Notes: generated from the sequence alone by a model not told the origin. A stretch of DNA of 26,495 nt from Clostridia bacterium (GCA_003554565.1 PWGR01000185.1:1-26495); one strand, 5' to 3'. Counted from the first letter of the stretch, positions 15,999 to 24,093 are shown. Made by a program: numbers and translations.

Positions 15999-16487
15999 TC
16001 ACCGGAGCAGTGACATGGTGAAGCAGGCATACTCGCCACACCCCGCAAGGTGACTTACAGCACGAAGATTGGCAGCACGAAAGTACCTGTCAAGACCCAC
16101 AAGTACAGGCTCGCTCTTGCCATCTTCTATGTCCACGGCAACCATAACTGCTGGCTTGTCTTTCAGGGGAAATGCCGCGTTATGCCGCCCGGAGAAACAC
16201 AGCCTCTCCCAGAAATCCTGCCCCTTCGAGTTCATTTGGGCAAAGTAAGTGGGCGCACCGAAGACCAGTTCATCACTCTCCCGGTCTCGTTCGATTACCA
16301 GCTGGAAGTCATCCTGCAGGACGCACTGGCTTGACTCAATGCAGCCGCTGCAGGCCTCGCAGGGCCGGATCAGTTTGCCAGAAAGCGAGACAAGCTCACT
16401 GTCGCCTCCTGCACCCGCCAGCACAGACTCCACCAGTGACTCCGTCACCTTGCCGCTTCGCCCTGAACTTATCCCGACAATGGGCAA
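15999..16487 (-). CDS. Iron-sulfur flavoprotein / NAD(P)H-dependent oxidoreductase, short form
   Basis: A 162-residue flavodoxin-fold protein. The TTG start has GGGAGG 9 nt upstream and directly precedes the first strand PIVGISSGRSGK, which forms the FMN phosphate loop. The compact cysteine motif PCEACSGCIESSQC (C-x2-C-x2-C-x5-C) is that of iron-sulfur flavoproteins and binds a [4Fe-4S] cluster. VFGAPTYFAQMNSKGQDFWERL is the second FMN-contact region (written here in two parts in the protein: VFGAPTYF and MNSKGQDF). The protein ends at GEYACFTMSLLR, about 30 residues shorter than typical Isf proteins, so the C-terminus may be truncated. It probably transfers electrons from a reduced carrier; the partner is unknown. 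It lies downstream of the ABC permeases. Confidence 0.78.
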   Translation of the reverse strand: MPIVGISSGRSGKVTESLVESVLAGAGGDSELVSLSGKLIRPCEACSGCIESSQCVLQDDFQLVIERDRESDELVFGAPTYFAQMNSKGQDFWERLCFSGRHNAAFPLKDKPAVMVAVDIEDGKSEPVLVGLDRYFRAANLRAVSHLAGCGEYACFTMSLLR

Positions 16488-16665
16488 TATGTCTTCCCTC
16501 CCGCACCATTCACTCTCACAATAGCAGATCACAAAGACAGCTGAACAGTCCGGACGGAAAGACAGAGCAGAAACCAGGAGGCAGGGGGGCTGCGCCGCGG
16601 CTCAGTTCACGCTTCACAGGGCGCAGATCCCCAGACAAGCACCTCGCCGGAAGCGCGGGCATCAC

Positions 16666-17505
16666 TCAGTCCATGAGGGTGGGATCCAGGATATCGCGCA
16701 GGCCGACGCCCAACAGATTGAATCCAAGAACTGTCCAGACAATGGCCAACCCGGGGAATATGGATATCCAGGGTGCAAACTCGATAAAATCTATGCCCTC
16801 ATTCAATATCACTCCCCAGTCGGGCGCAGGGGGCTGCGATCCCAAACCCAGGAAGCTCAGTGCGGTTGTGGCCAGAATGGCCTGGGGAAGAGCCAGCGTT
16901 GTCAGCACAATGATGGGCGAGAGAATATTGGGGAAAATGTGCCTGAGCACCAGTCTGGTGTTGCTCATCCCCAAAGCCCGGGCAGCCTCTGTGTAGGGCT
17001 TGTTCTTCGCTGACTGCGTCTTCGAACGGACCACCCTCGCCAGCTGCGCCCACGAAACAACGGCAATGGCAATAATGACATTATTGAGGCTGGGCCCAAG
17101 AACCATAACAATAGCAAGGGCAAAGACTATGACCGGCATGGACCAGGTCACATCAGTCAGGTACGATATTATGCTGTCAAGATATCCGCCCTGGAAACCG
17201 GCGACGAGCCCCATGAAAATTCCAATGGTGGTCTGTATGATCACTATCACCGCCCCGACCCACAGAGCAATGCGGGAACCATAGATCACGCGTGACAGGA
17301 CGCATCTGCCGAACTGATCGGTGCCAAACGGCATCTCTCTACTGGGGGGCTGCAGTGCATTTGGAACGTCCATATCCCGGTATGACATGGGAGCCAAGTG
17401 ATCAGCGAAGATCGCAACGACAAACACAACCAGAAAGAACACGAGGCCCACGGCAAAAAACTTGTTCCGCATCAGACGGCGGAATGTGCTCCGGAGCGCT
17501 TTCAC
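16666..17505 (-). CDS. Peptide/nickel-type ABC transporter permease, DppC-like
   Basis: A 279-residue inner-membrane permease. The GTG start has GGAGGAGG upstream. It has the N-terminal OppC_N helix (FFAVGLVFFLVVFVVAIFA), the PFGTDQFGRCVLSRVIYGSR motif that follows it in DppC proteins, and about five further helices. The EAA loop (EAARALGMSNTRLVLRHIFP) contacts the ATPase, and the C-terminus is LGVGLRDILDPTL. It forms the heterodimeric channel with the DppB-like protein encoded just upstream (76-bp gap). No ATPase gene follows; the next gene downstream is the flavoprotein. Confidence 0.93.
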   Translation of the reverse strand: MKALRSTFRRLMRNKFFAVGLVFFLVVFVVAIFADHLAPMSYRDMDVPNALQPPSREMPFGTDQFGRCVLSRVIYGSRIALWVGAVIVIIQTTIGIFMGLVAGFQGGYLDSIISYLTDVTWSMPVIVFALAIVMVLGPSLNNVIIAIAVVSWAQLARVVRSKTQSAKNKPYTEAARALGMSNTRLVLRHIFPNILSPIIVLTTLALPQAILATTALSFLGLGSQPPAPDWGVILNEGIDFIEFAPWISIFPGLAIVWTVLGFNLLGVGLRDILDPTLMD

Positions 17506-17581
17506 TGCACATCCTCCTCCCCCGTAATAATTTGTGGCCGAATCTTCTCCGTATCAGTGACCAGCATCGTGGCCGTCATCT

Positions 17582-18508
17582 TCACTCGTACTCCGCCCGG
17601 ATGGTTGGGTCGAGAAATGCACAAACCACATCGCCAAGCGTATTGCACACTACCGTGAGCACGGAAATGATCAACACAATTCCCTGCACAACCGGAACGT
17701 CCTGCGCCAGTATAGAGCGCCAGAGAAGCCGGCCCATTCCCGGCCAGGCAAACACACTCTCAATTACCACTGACCCGCCAATCAGCCACGGAAGGGACAA
17801 AAAGAACATCACAGTCACGGGAATCAGGGCATTGCGCAGCACGTGCTTCAACAGTACGCGGGTGTGGGGAACTCCCTTGGCGTGTGCAGTGGTGACATAA
17901 TCCTCCCTCATGACTTCCAGAGCTTCGGTGCGCGTCAAGCGCATCGTGTCGGCCAACCAGGGAAGGGCGAGGGACGAAACGGGCAGCACAAGAGAGATCG
18001 GGCTGTCATAGCCCGAAATCGGGAGCCAGCCCAGACGCACACCAAAGAAGAGCATCAGCATGATACCCAGCCAGAAGTTCGGTATGGAGCGCAGGGTTAC
18101 CGTGCTGACGACCAGGGCACTGTCCAGCCACCCCCCGCGTTTCACGGCCACAATCAGGCCAACGCCAACCCCAACCAGGTAACGCACCACCAGGGCTGTC
18201 AACGTCAGCGCCATAGTGTAAGGAAACCTGGTTGCTATCAGCAGAATCACCGGCTGGCGGCTGGCAATAGAGGTTCCGAAGTCTCCTCGCAGCACCCTGG
18301 ATGCCCACATGAAGTACTGGATGTGAGGCGGCTGATCCAGACCCCAGCGCACCTTGAGTTCCTCCAGCATTTCTGGCGGCATCCGTGGGTCGATTATCAT
18401 GCGTATCGGATCACCGGGCATAGCATATAGTATGGCGAACAACACTATGCTAACTGTTATGACGGTCACCACCGCCCAGGCTATCCTTCTTACTAGATAC
18501 TCCAGCAA
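17582..18508 (-). CDS. Peptide/nickel-type ABC transporter permease, DppB-like
   Basis: A 308-residue inner-membrane permease. I chose the TTG start because AGGAGG lies 9 nt upstream and it gives the normal DppB N-terminus (LLEYLVRRIAWAVVTVITVS). Family marks are MPGDPIRMIIDPRMP, GLDQPPHIQYFMW with LRGDFGTSI, the EAA loop (DYVTTAHAKGVPHTRVLLKH) and a C-terminal LDPTIR. Six hydrophobic segments are visible. It lies 294 bp after the binding-protein gene and 76 bp before the DppC-like gene. The long gap upstream holds the nested inverted repeats listed separately, which may lower permease expression relative to the binding protein. Confidence 0.93.
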   Translation of the reverse strand: MLEYLVRRIAWAVVTVITVSIVLFAILYAMPGDPIRMIIDPRMPPEMLEELKVRWGLDQPPHIQYFMWASRVLRGDFGTSIASRQPVILLIATRFPYTMALTLTALVVRYLVGVGVGLIVAVKRGGWLDSALVVSTVTLRSIPNFWLGIMLMLFFGVRLGWLPISGYDSPISLVLPVSSLALPWLADTMRLTRTEALEVMREDYVTTAHAKGVPHTRVLLKHVLRNALIPVTVMFFLSLPWLIGGSVVIESVFAWPGMGRLLWRSILAQDVPVVQGIVLIISVLTVVCNTLGDVVCAFLDPTIRAEYE

Positions 18509-18648
18509 GACTGCAAACCTCCTATCGCGCAAATCAGCGGCAGTCTATCTGATCGCGGGGGCCAGCCGGCACCCACTCGTATGCGCAAGCCAGATGTGAC
18601 ATATTGCGGTTCGGCCCACCGGAGATAAAATGCCTCAGGCGCAAAGAA

Positions 18649-18688
18649 GTGGGTGACGTGGCGGGGGCGCGGAATCACCCACCCCCGC
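18649..18688 (-). promoter_or_regulatory. Nested inverted repeats between binding-protein and permease genes
   Basis: GTGGGTGA (18649-18656) pairs with TCACCCAC (18675-18682). Inside its loop GCGGGGG (18661-18667) pairs with CCCCCGC (18682-18688). The two stems share one base and interleave, so they are mutually exclusive or could form a pseudoknot. No T-run follows. Likely an mRNA stabiliser, partial terminator or attenuator; role inferred. Confidence 0.4.
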
Positions 18689-18802
18689 GGCACGGCTCAT
18701 ACTTGTCGGCGAAACACAGAATGATCCCGCTGTCGAGCACCCGCTGCACTCTGGCGTCGCAGAATACCAGAGGCGGATCTCCAGTGCTCACGCGCTGACT
18801 TG

Positions 18803-20428
18803 TCACTCTGCCCGGATCTTCACGTCGTTCAGATACAGATCCCCACTGACACTCAAGCGGAGTCCTGTTAGTTCGGCACGGGTGGCTATGAAGTGACGGT
18901 CAGCCCAAACGGGAAATATCGGCAGCTTCTCCCACATGGCCTCGGAGACCTCGCCCCATCTCTCGGCTCCCCTCTGCTCATCGGGCTCCTCAATGGCAGC
19001 ATCCATAAGAGCATCAGTTTCCGGGTCGCCGTAAGGGCTCATGCCTCCATCACTGTGGTGGGTGTAGTACCATACTCCACCGGGATCGAGCCAGGACCAG
19101 TCATTGAGTGTCATATCGAAATCGGCGGTTTCGACCATTTCGCGGATGTAACCCCGTGTGTACTCGCGGAGGTTCACATCTATACCGACCTCGGCCAGTT
19201 GACTCTGCATGATCGGGGCTGCCCTGCTATTTACAGGTCTGTCAGCATTTATGGCGAAGTCAAAACTGAGGCGCACGCCGTCCTTCACCATAATGCCGTC
19301 GTCGCCCGGCTCCCAGCCGGCCTCCTGCAGCAGTTCTCTGGCTCTTTGCACATCTCTACCGTATTTCTCACTCAGGTCTTCTTCCGTGTCAGCGCAGTGG
19401 CGGATCATCCCTGGCCCCGCCAGGCTGAACGTCGGAAGAATCGCTTCATGAACACCCGAGGCCAGCTCGTCACGATCTATCGCCAGTGCGACGGCCAGTC
19501 GAACGCGTTCGTCGTCAAGCGGAGCTCTTTCGGTATTCATCTCGATATACCGGACGTTGGCGCCGAGATAATCGTGTACATCGATATCAGGATCCTGCTC
19601 CAGCGACTCGACCTGCTCACCGGGAACAGCAAGGATGATGTCAACATTGCCCGCACGGATCTCGCTGATTCTGGTCATGCTCTCCGGGATGAATCTGACT
19701 GTTGCCTTTTCGAAGTGAAAGGCCTCATTGTTGTCCACGAACGGAAGATAGTCAATATAGTCATCATTTCTGACCATGGTGATATGTGAACCATCCACCC
19801 ATTCGTCCACTTTGAATGCACCGCATGCCACGGCAGCGCGACCAAAGGAATCCTCGCCCATTTCCTCAGCTGCCCCTACTTCTACCGGGGCCCCGTACGA
19901 GGATGCGCATAGCACGGGAACCTGCGGTCCGGCGCGGTCAAGCTCCATTATGAGCGTGTTGTCCTCAACGATAAAGTTCTGCACCGGCTCCCAGTCATAG
20001 GCATAGGGGCCAGTGACCAGGTATCGCTCGACCGACTTCTTGTACGCCTCGGCCGTAACCGGGACCCCGTTATGAAATTTTCTGTCGGGATCAAAGACAA
20101 ACCTTATCTCCAGACCGTCATCAGACACCTCGACCTCCTGCACCCCGTGCGGCAGGATCTCGTCATTTTCGAGCCCCATACTGATGGGATTGGTCCCGAT
20201 CAAGCCGTTGACCAGTCCAAAAACCGTGGCTACCTGGTGATGATCAGTGCTGTGAATTTCCTCTGGCTGCGCAGCGACCAGCTCGGTCTTCAACTCAACC
20301 TCATCCGGCACTTCCTCGTCTGTATCATCGACGACCTCCTCGTCGGGCGCGCATGCAATTGCCACCGCACTGAGAACAAGCATCATGGCAATGAAAATTG
20401 CAAGCTTTTTGCCACTAAACTCTGCCAT
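18803..20428 (-). CDS. ABC transporter substrate-binding lipoprotein, family 5 (peptide/nickel type)
   Basis: A 541-residue extracellular lipoprotein that captures solute for the DppB/DppC-like permeases. The ATG is preceded by GGAGGGGG at about 12 nt. A signal peptide ends in a lipobox (AVAIAC), followed by an acidic linker (PDEEVVDDTDEEVPDEVEL). The SBP_bac_5 fold is clear: LVNGLIGTNP, FHNGVPVTAEAYKKSVERY, ALAIDRDELASG, GPGMIRHC and ARELLQEAGWEPGDDGI, ending in the usual C-terminal lobe (EKLPIFPVWADR). Ligand choice (peptide, nickel, other) cannot be fixed. First gene of the transporter set and divergent from a diguanylate cyclase. Confidence 0.93.
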   Translation of the reverse strand: MAEFSGKKLAIFIAMMLVLSAVAIACAPDEEVVDDTDEEVPDEVELKTELVAAQPEEIHSTDHHQVATVFGLVNGLIGTNPISMGLENDEILPHGVQEVEVSDDGLEIRFVFDPDRKFHNGVPVTAEAYKKSVERYLVTGPYAYDWEPVQNFIVEDNTLIMELDRAGPQVPVLCASSYGAPVEVGAAEEMGEDSFGRAAVACGAFKVDEWVDGSHITMVRNDDYIDYLPFVDNNEAFHFEKATVRFIPESMTRISEIRAGNVDIILAVPGEQVESLEQDPDIDVHDYLGANVRYIEMNTERAPLDDERVRLAVALAIDRDELASGVHEAILPTFSLAGPGMIRHCADTEEDLSEKYGRDVQRARELLQEAGWEPGDDGIMVKDGVRLSFDFAINADRPVNSRAAPIMQSQLAEVGIDVNLREYTRGYIREMVETADFDMTLNDWSWLDPGGVWYYTHHSDGGMSPYGDPETDALMDAAIEEPDEQRGAERWGEVSEAMWEKLPIFPVWADRHFIATRAELTGLRLSVSGDLYLNDVKIRAE

Positions 20429-20507
20429 TGCCTCAAGCCCCCTCCTGGTTTGAAATGCCCATACAGCAAACACTCTGCGTCGGCAGGATGCCAGATCTAT
20501 CCGGCAG

Positions 20508-20536
20508 TTGAAGTCATCCTCCCGGACTGAGATAAT
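20508..20536 (+). promoter_or_regulatory. Possible promoter towards the diguanylate cyclase gene
   Basis: TTGAAG at 20508-20513, a 17-nt spacer, then GATAAT at 20531-20536. It lies about 300 bp upstream of the cyclase start, so the leader would be long. Consensus match only. Confidence 0.28.
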
Positions 20537-20834
20537 CCACAACGGATGCAACAGAGGCAGTGTGCGTCCTGCCGGTTGCCCTCATTTCTTCCATGTCCTG
20601 CCCCCGATCTCCTGCACTGGTCGTTGATATCTTCCGGAAAACGGCTTCGCGCCAGTGGTTCCCGGCCATCTCCGGTGACAGGAGCCATTATGAGTTGCGT
20701 CCCGGAAAATGAGTCCGCATAAAAGAGACACCGTCGCCGAAGGAGACCGGCAGTGAATCCAGAATGCGATAAGGAAGAGACGAAGACAACCTCACCGCAA
20801 CCGCGATCATAACCAGGGAAGGAAGAGCGGAGCA

Positions 20835-21926
20835 ATGCTCTCGCGCATGACGAAGCAATTAACTCGCCTCGGCCCGGAAATCCGCAATCCTGAAGTAGAA
20901 GACCAGTACCTGCAGGCAGAATTCGTGCGGGCAAGAGAATACGCAAAACCGCTGATTCTGGCCCTGGCCGGACTTTTCCTGGCGTTTGGGGCTGCGGATT
21001 TCTTTATCCTGCAAGCCCCATCCACCATCCAGATTGTTCTCTATATTCGCGCCCTCTTCTTTGTAATGGTGCTGTGGCTCTACCGCAGGATTGACACACT
21101 CACCGATTACGACACACTGGTGGCTTGGCTGACGAGATATAAAGTGCTAGTTTCTGCCGCATTCCTGTTGATTTGCATCGTCTATGAGTCGCCCAACCTT
21201 ATCATCCAATCATTTGGCGCATTCACACTCGTACTCGCTTTTTACTTGGTGCCGAACAGATGGCTCAACCAGATGGCGGTCTCATTGACGTTGATCTCAG
21301 TTTTTATGATCACTGCCATCGAGCGCATGACCTACATCACACCGTCAGAACTGGCAGCTGTTGGACTCTACCTGACACTCACCGTAGCTATAAACAGTAT
21401 TAGCTCGCATCAGATCCATCACCACAGGCGACTGCAGTTTATCAATGGTCGTAAACTCGCGAGGATGTCAATGACTGACGAATTGACGCGTCTGTACAAT
21501 CGAAAGAAGTTCAATGAGGAGATCAAGTTTTGGGTCAACAGGGCTACGAGAGAGAACATCCCCCTGTCGCTGATCCTTCTGGACATCGATTATTTGAAAG
21601 CCGTGAATGATTCAATGGGGCACCTGGCAGGAGATGCGGTCCTCAGACAAGTAGGTACCGTAGCCCGCAGGACCATACGGAAAGACGACATTCTGGCTCG
21701 TTGGGGGGGAGATGAATTTGCGGTGCTGCTTCCCTACACAAGACGCCATGAGGCTTTACGGATGGCGAAAAGACTCAGGCAAGCCGTCCGGGATGAGTGG
21801 GAAGAACCCATGCATGCAGTAACCTGCAGCACAGGTGTGGCCTCACTGCGCAAGGAAGATACCGTAGACCGGTTTCTTCACAGAGCAGATAAGTGCATGT
21901 ACGCAGAGAAGAATATGAGGAATTGA
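20835..21926 (+). CDS. Membrane-bound diguanylate cyclase (GGDEF)
   Basis: A 363-residue protein. The N-terminal part (about residues 35-200) has six or so hydrophobic segments and probably senses a membrane or extracellular signal; I recognise no named sensor family. The GGDEF domain starts at SMTDELTRLYNRKKF near residue 212. LLDIDYLKAVNDSMGH is the metal/GTP region, and the active-site loop is intact GGDEF at residues 291-295. An inhibitory I-site RxxD (R282-K-D-D285) sits five residues ahead. It should therefore make cyclic di-GMP from two GTP and be product-inhibited. The ATG has a purine-rich site (GGAAGGAAGAG) upstream. Divergent from the binding-protein gene across about 400 bp. Confidence 0.93.
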   Translation: MLSRMTKQLTRLGPEIRNPEVEDQYLQAEFVRAREYAKPLILALAGLFLAFGAADFFILQAPSTIQIVLYIRALFFVMVLWLYRRIDTLTDYDTLVAWLTRYKVLVSAAFLLICIVYESPNLIIQSFGAFTLVLAFYLVPNRWLNQMAVSLTLISVFMITAIERMTYITPSELAAVGLYLTLTVAINSISSHQIHHHRRLQFINGRKLARMSMTDELTRLYNRKKFNEEIKFWVNRATRENIPLSLILLDIDYLKAVNDSMGHLAGDAVLRQVGTVARRTIRKDDILARWGGDEFAVLLPYTRRHEALRMAKRLRQAVRDEWEEPMHAVTCSTGVASLRKEDTVDRFLHRADKCMYAEKNMRN

Positions 21927-22312
21927 ATCAGACCGGCTGGCGTATGGGCGCTCACAGGAGAGACCCGGACAATCCGCGCTGGGTGAGGCACGTCTCTGCT
22001 GTTTCCTGCGCCAGAGTTGAACGCCCCTCCAGCTCAGAGAACCTCTCACAACCACACACCACAAAAGTCTCCTTGATTTCTCTGGCCCTAAGCACGACCA
22101 GCTCTCTCAGCGCACGCGGGACATAAGTCTCCTCGCGAGCCAACATGTCGCCGGTCCCAAGCCCGACAAAACTAAAATCGTCGCGAAACCAGATGATCCC
22201 GAACGCCGAGCACCATTTCGATTGTTTACCCCAACGGGGGAGCGACCTTCCGCAAGCCATTATCTATGGCACAGTCCGGCCGATTTCACCAGAATGGGCA
22301 GTGAGGCACAGA
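21927..22312. other. Intergenic stretch with a doubtful minus-strand reading frame
   Basis: About 390 bp between the cyclase gene and the promoter of the ferritin-like gene. A minus-strand frame (22260 to 21952, 102 residues, containing ALRELVVLRAREIKETFVVC) is open. It has no ribosome binding site that I can see and no recognised family. It could be a remnant or chance. Confidence 0.35.
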
Positions 22313-22341
22313 TTGATTAATAAGAACCATTACTATATACT
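22313..22341 (+). promoter_or_regulatory. Sigma-A-type promoter for the ferritin-like gene
   Basis: TTGATT at 22313-22318, exactly 17 nt, then TATACT at 22336-22341, in an AT-rich island. Transcription would start near 22349, giving a leader of about 45 nt before the ATG at 22393. This is among the best promoter matches in the window. Confidence 0.7.
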
Positions 22342-22392
22342 ATAAACAGCAACATCGCCCGTGTGATCAAGATGGACGAATGGAGGCCATTT

Positions 22393-22911
22393 ATGACGCG
22401 AGAAAAACTGCTTATAACTGCGGTGGAATTGGAGAAGAAGGGACATCGGTATTACTCCGAGCATGCCCGGGAGGCGGAGAATCCTCTGGCGAGGCGGGTG
22501 CTCGATACCCTCGCTGAGCAGGAGCTGGAGCACATTGAATTCCTGGAGGCGTTAGTCGATGGAGAGCCTTATGTGACGGAACTCGCGTCATCATCTGCTC
22601 GGGACGAAGACATTGAGAGGGCAGCGCGGGAAGTATTTGAAAAGTTCTCGCAGGAGGAGATAGCCGGCTGGCAGCTGGATGATGAGAGCGTATACGAGCG
22701 AGCCCGGCAGATGGAGATCATGTCCATCCGTTTGTATTCTGAGCTGGCCGAAGAATCGGAGGATGAGGCGGAACAGGAGTTTCTCCGGCAACTGGTGAAA
22801 GAAGAGCGGCGCCATTTGGAGTCCATTGATAACGTCCAATATTATTTGCAGAATACCGGTGACTGGCTGTCCATGCAAGAGAGCAAGCGATGGAACTGGA
22901 TGAATGTGTAA
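22393..22911 (+). CDS. Rubrerythrin-type ferritin-like protein, no rubredoxin domain
   Basis: A 172-residue four-helix-bundle protein. The ATG has GGAGG 6 nt upstream; an in-frame GTG at 22363 lacks a site. Helix motifs are ELEKKGHRYY with AREAENP, EQELEHIEFLEAL (ExxH), MEIMSIRLYSELAEES and EERRHLESID (ExxH). The paired Glu and ExxH motifs form the diiron site of the rubrerythrin/ferritin-like group. No CxxC rubredoxin domain follows, so electrons must come from another protein. The likely role is peroxide reduction or iron handling in an anaerobe. It appears monocistronic. Confidence 0.87.
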   Translation: MTREKLLITAVELEKKGHRYYSEHAREAENPLARRVLDTLAEQELEHIEFLEALVDGEPYVTELASSSARDEDIERAAREVFEKFSQEEIAGWQLDDESVYERARQMEIMSIRLYSELAEESEDEAEQEFLRQLVKEERRHLESIDNVQYYLQNTGDWLSMQESKRWNWMNV

Positions 22912-23615
22912 TAGAGAGGGAGCGCAAGCAGCATTCCGCACATCGGGGTTTGAGATACGAAAATGAAGCGATATCTCAGAGTTCGTGCTCTGCTCTCATA
23001 ACCAGCCTTCTCGATTCCGAAGAGTAATCTGACGGCAGGATCGGGGAGTACAAGAATCAGAGCAAGGGCAAACAACACTTCCGTTTCATGAAAGATCCCG
23101 AACATGTGGGTCCGATCTACTCGGAAAACTCGGAGCGGGAAAATGCTCTGTCCTGTGCCTTTTTCCGGGCGCTCATGCTCTACAGCATCATGCGCCGGGC
23201 CAGAAGGGCGTCCGAAGCACGAGGAAGTCCGGTGTATCTTGCCGGGGGAAATGGAGTAAAGCGCCCCACCGGACGGAGAGTGTTGGAACGCCTCACCAGA
23301 TGCAAGTCCTCAACCGGACAGAACGCGCATGTTCCCCAAGAACCTCAAGATCCCAGAGCGAGTGAATTTCTGCGTGGGGATCCAAACGTCTACATAGACG
23401 ACCCTCCGCCCTGAGCAAATTCCGAGGGTAAAAATGGCCCTCACCGCTCAAGATCACTTGCGGAATTCCCTCCCCTCGCGGACGCAGCTCGACTCGAACA
23501 GAGCCTGCTTCTGTTTCCAATGTGAGCCTTTCGTCAACAGAGGAGGCCTCTGGGGGGGCGGACAGGGCGGCAAGTTGGCACAACACGGTGTGAGAGACGA
23601 TCCTTGAGGAACAGG
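22912..23615. other. Gene-poor region with hairpins and a possible gene remnant
   Basis: About 700 bp with no convincing intact gene. It holds a 7-bp inverted repeat (TGAGATA at 22951-22957, TATCTCA at 22972-22978) just after the ferritin-like gene. A perfect 8-bp inverted repeat (GTCCGGTG at 23227-23234, CACCGGAC at 23267-23274) lies further on. A minus-strand frame at 23586-23293 is listed separately. A plus-strand frame at 23088-23414 has no ribosome binding site. Confidence 0.4.
23293..23586 (-). pseudogene. Possible remnant of a DapF/PhzF-fold gene
   Basis: A 97-codon frame without a convincing start site. It contains DERLTLETEAGSVRVELRP, which resembles the beta-hairpin of diaminopimelate epimerase and related folds (RLTxETxAGxVRVEL). 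The surrounding sequence does not extend the similarity, so if homologous it is a short fragment. It could equally be a chance frame. Confidence 0.22.
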
Positions 23616-23650
23616 AAAACCCCCACCCTGTAAGGAGGAATGGGGGTTTA
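23616..23650 (-). terminator. Terminator of the tRNA transcript
   Basis: AAACCCCCA (23617-23625) and TGGGGGTTT (23641-23649) form a 9-bp stem with a 15-nt loop. On the minus strand it ends in TTTTCC. It begins 5 bp beyond the tRNA-Arg CCA end, as expected for an intrinsic terminator of the minus-strand tRNA operon. Confidence 0.75.
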
Positions 23651-23654
23651 TCGT

Positions 23655-23731
23655 TGGTGCGCCCTGGAGGATTTGAACCCCCGACCTACTGATCCGTAGT
23701 CAGTCGCTCTAATCCGCTGAGCTAAGGGCGC
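23655..23731 (-). tRNA. tRNA-Arg (anticodon ACG)
   Basis: A 77-nt cloverleaf on the minus strand. The acceptor stem is GCGCCCT/AGGGCGC, the D-arm GCTC/GAGC, the anticodon stem ACTGA/TCAGT with loop CTACGGA, and the T-loop TTCAAAT. The CCA end is encoded. ACG (wobble base modified to inosine by TadA) reads CGN arginine codons. It lies directly before the terminator. Confidence 0.95.
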
Positions 23732-23751
23732 ACGTAATTCACCTGTATCTG

Positions 23752-23845
23752 CGGAGGAGGAGGGATTCGAACCCTCGCTAGGGCTTGTTGGCCCTACTAC
23801 AGGTTTAGCAAACCCGCCCCTTCAGCCAGACTTGGGTACTCCTCC
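23752..23845 (-). tRNA. tRNA-Ser (anticodon GCU)
   Basis: A minus-strand type II tRNA of about 94 nt. The acceptor stem is GGAGGAG/CTCCTCC with discriminator G. The anticodon stem is CGGGT/ACCTG with loop TTGCTAA, and there is a long variable arm (AGGGC/GCCCT) typical of serine tRNAs. The CCA end is not encoded. It reads AGC/AGU codons. Confidence 0.95.
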
Positions 23846-23889
23846 ACTTGAAATATTATGCCCTGCGTCACTACCTCTGGCGATTTTCT

Positions 23890-23918
23890 ATGTTAGCACA
23901 TGATTATCACTGGCGCAA
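23890..23918 (-). promoter_or_regulatory. Predicted promoter of tRNA-Ser(GCU)/tRNA-Arg
   Basis: On the minus strand: TTGCGC, 17 nt, TAACAT. Initiation would fall near 23883, about 38 nt before tRNA-Ser(GCU). The nearest DnaA box lies about 35 bp upstream of the -35 element. Consensus-based. Confidence 0.5.
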
Positions 23919-23951
23919 GCAAATTCAGCACACAAGCGGTTGTGGGCAACA

Positions 23952-24089
23952 TGTGCATAACTAATGACACATGCACAGGTTATCAACAATTCGGCCCGCT
24001 TATCCACACATGCATCTCTGGTTATCCACAGATTCCATGCCGTGCACATGCTCAAGCCCCCACATGCCGAGCGCCGTCCCTGTGGATAA
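23952..24089. other. DnaA-box cluster interleaved with CACATG repeats
   Basis: Four perfect DnaA boxes (TTATNCACA) lie within 138 bp: TGTGCATAA at 23952-23960 (minus), TTATCCACA at 24000-24008 (plus), TTATCCACA at 24022-24030 (plus) and TGTGGATAA at 24081-24089 (minus). A one-mismatch box, TTATCAACA, lies at 23980-23988 (plus). The hexamer CACATG occurs at 23897, 23968, 24007, 24045 and 24061 on the plus strand, and its complement at 23950. The cluster lies between two tRNA-Ser genes with no protein gene inside. No obvious AT-rich unwinding element is seen. It could be an origin, a DnaA-titration or reactivation site, or a DnaA-controlled region upstream of the tRNA promoter. Confidence 0.8.
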
Positions 24090-24093
24090 AATA

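Noticed and set aside
18893..19789. 298-codon plus-strand frame opposite the binding-protein gene
   Set aside because: The minus strand encodes a complete family 5 binding protein; the plus frame is a shadow.
22842..23105. Minus-strand 87-codon frame with a hydrophobic N-terminus
   Set aside because: No ribosome binding site and it overlaps the end of the ferritin-like gene; not supported.
23221..23280. GAGGAAGTCCGG motif resembling part of bacterial RNase P RNA
   Set aside because: It lacks the following conserved core and the partner strand; only a short resemblance.
23088..23414. 108-codon plus-strand frame
   Set aside because: No ribosome binding site, no domain and low-complexity basic composition; likely chance.
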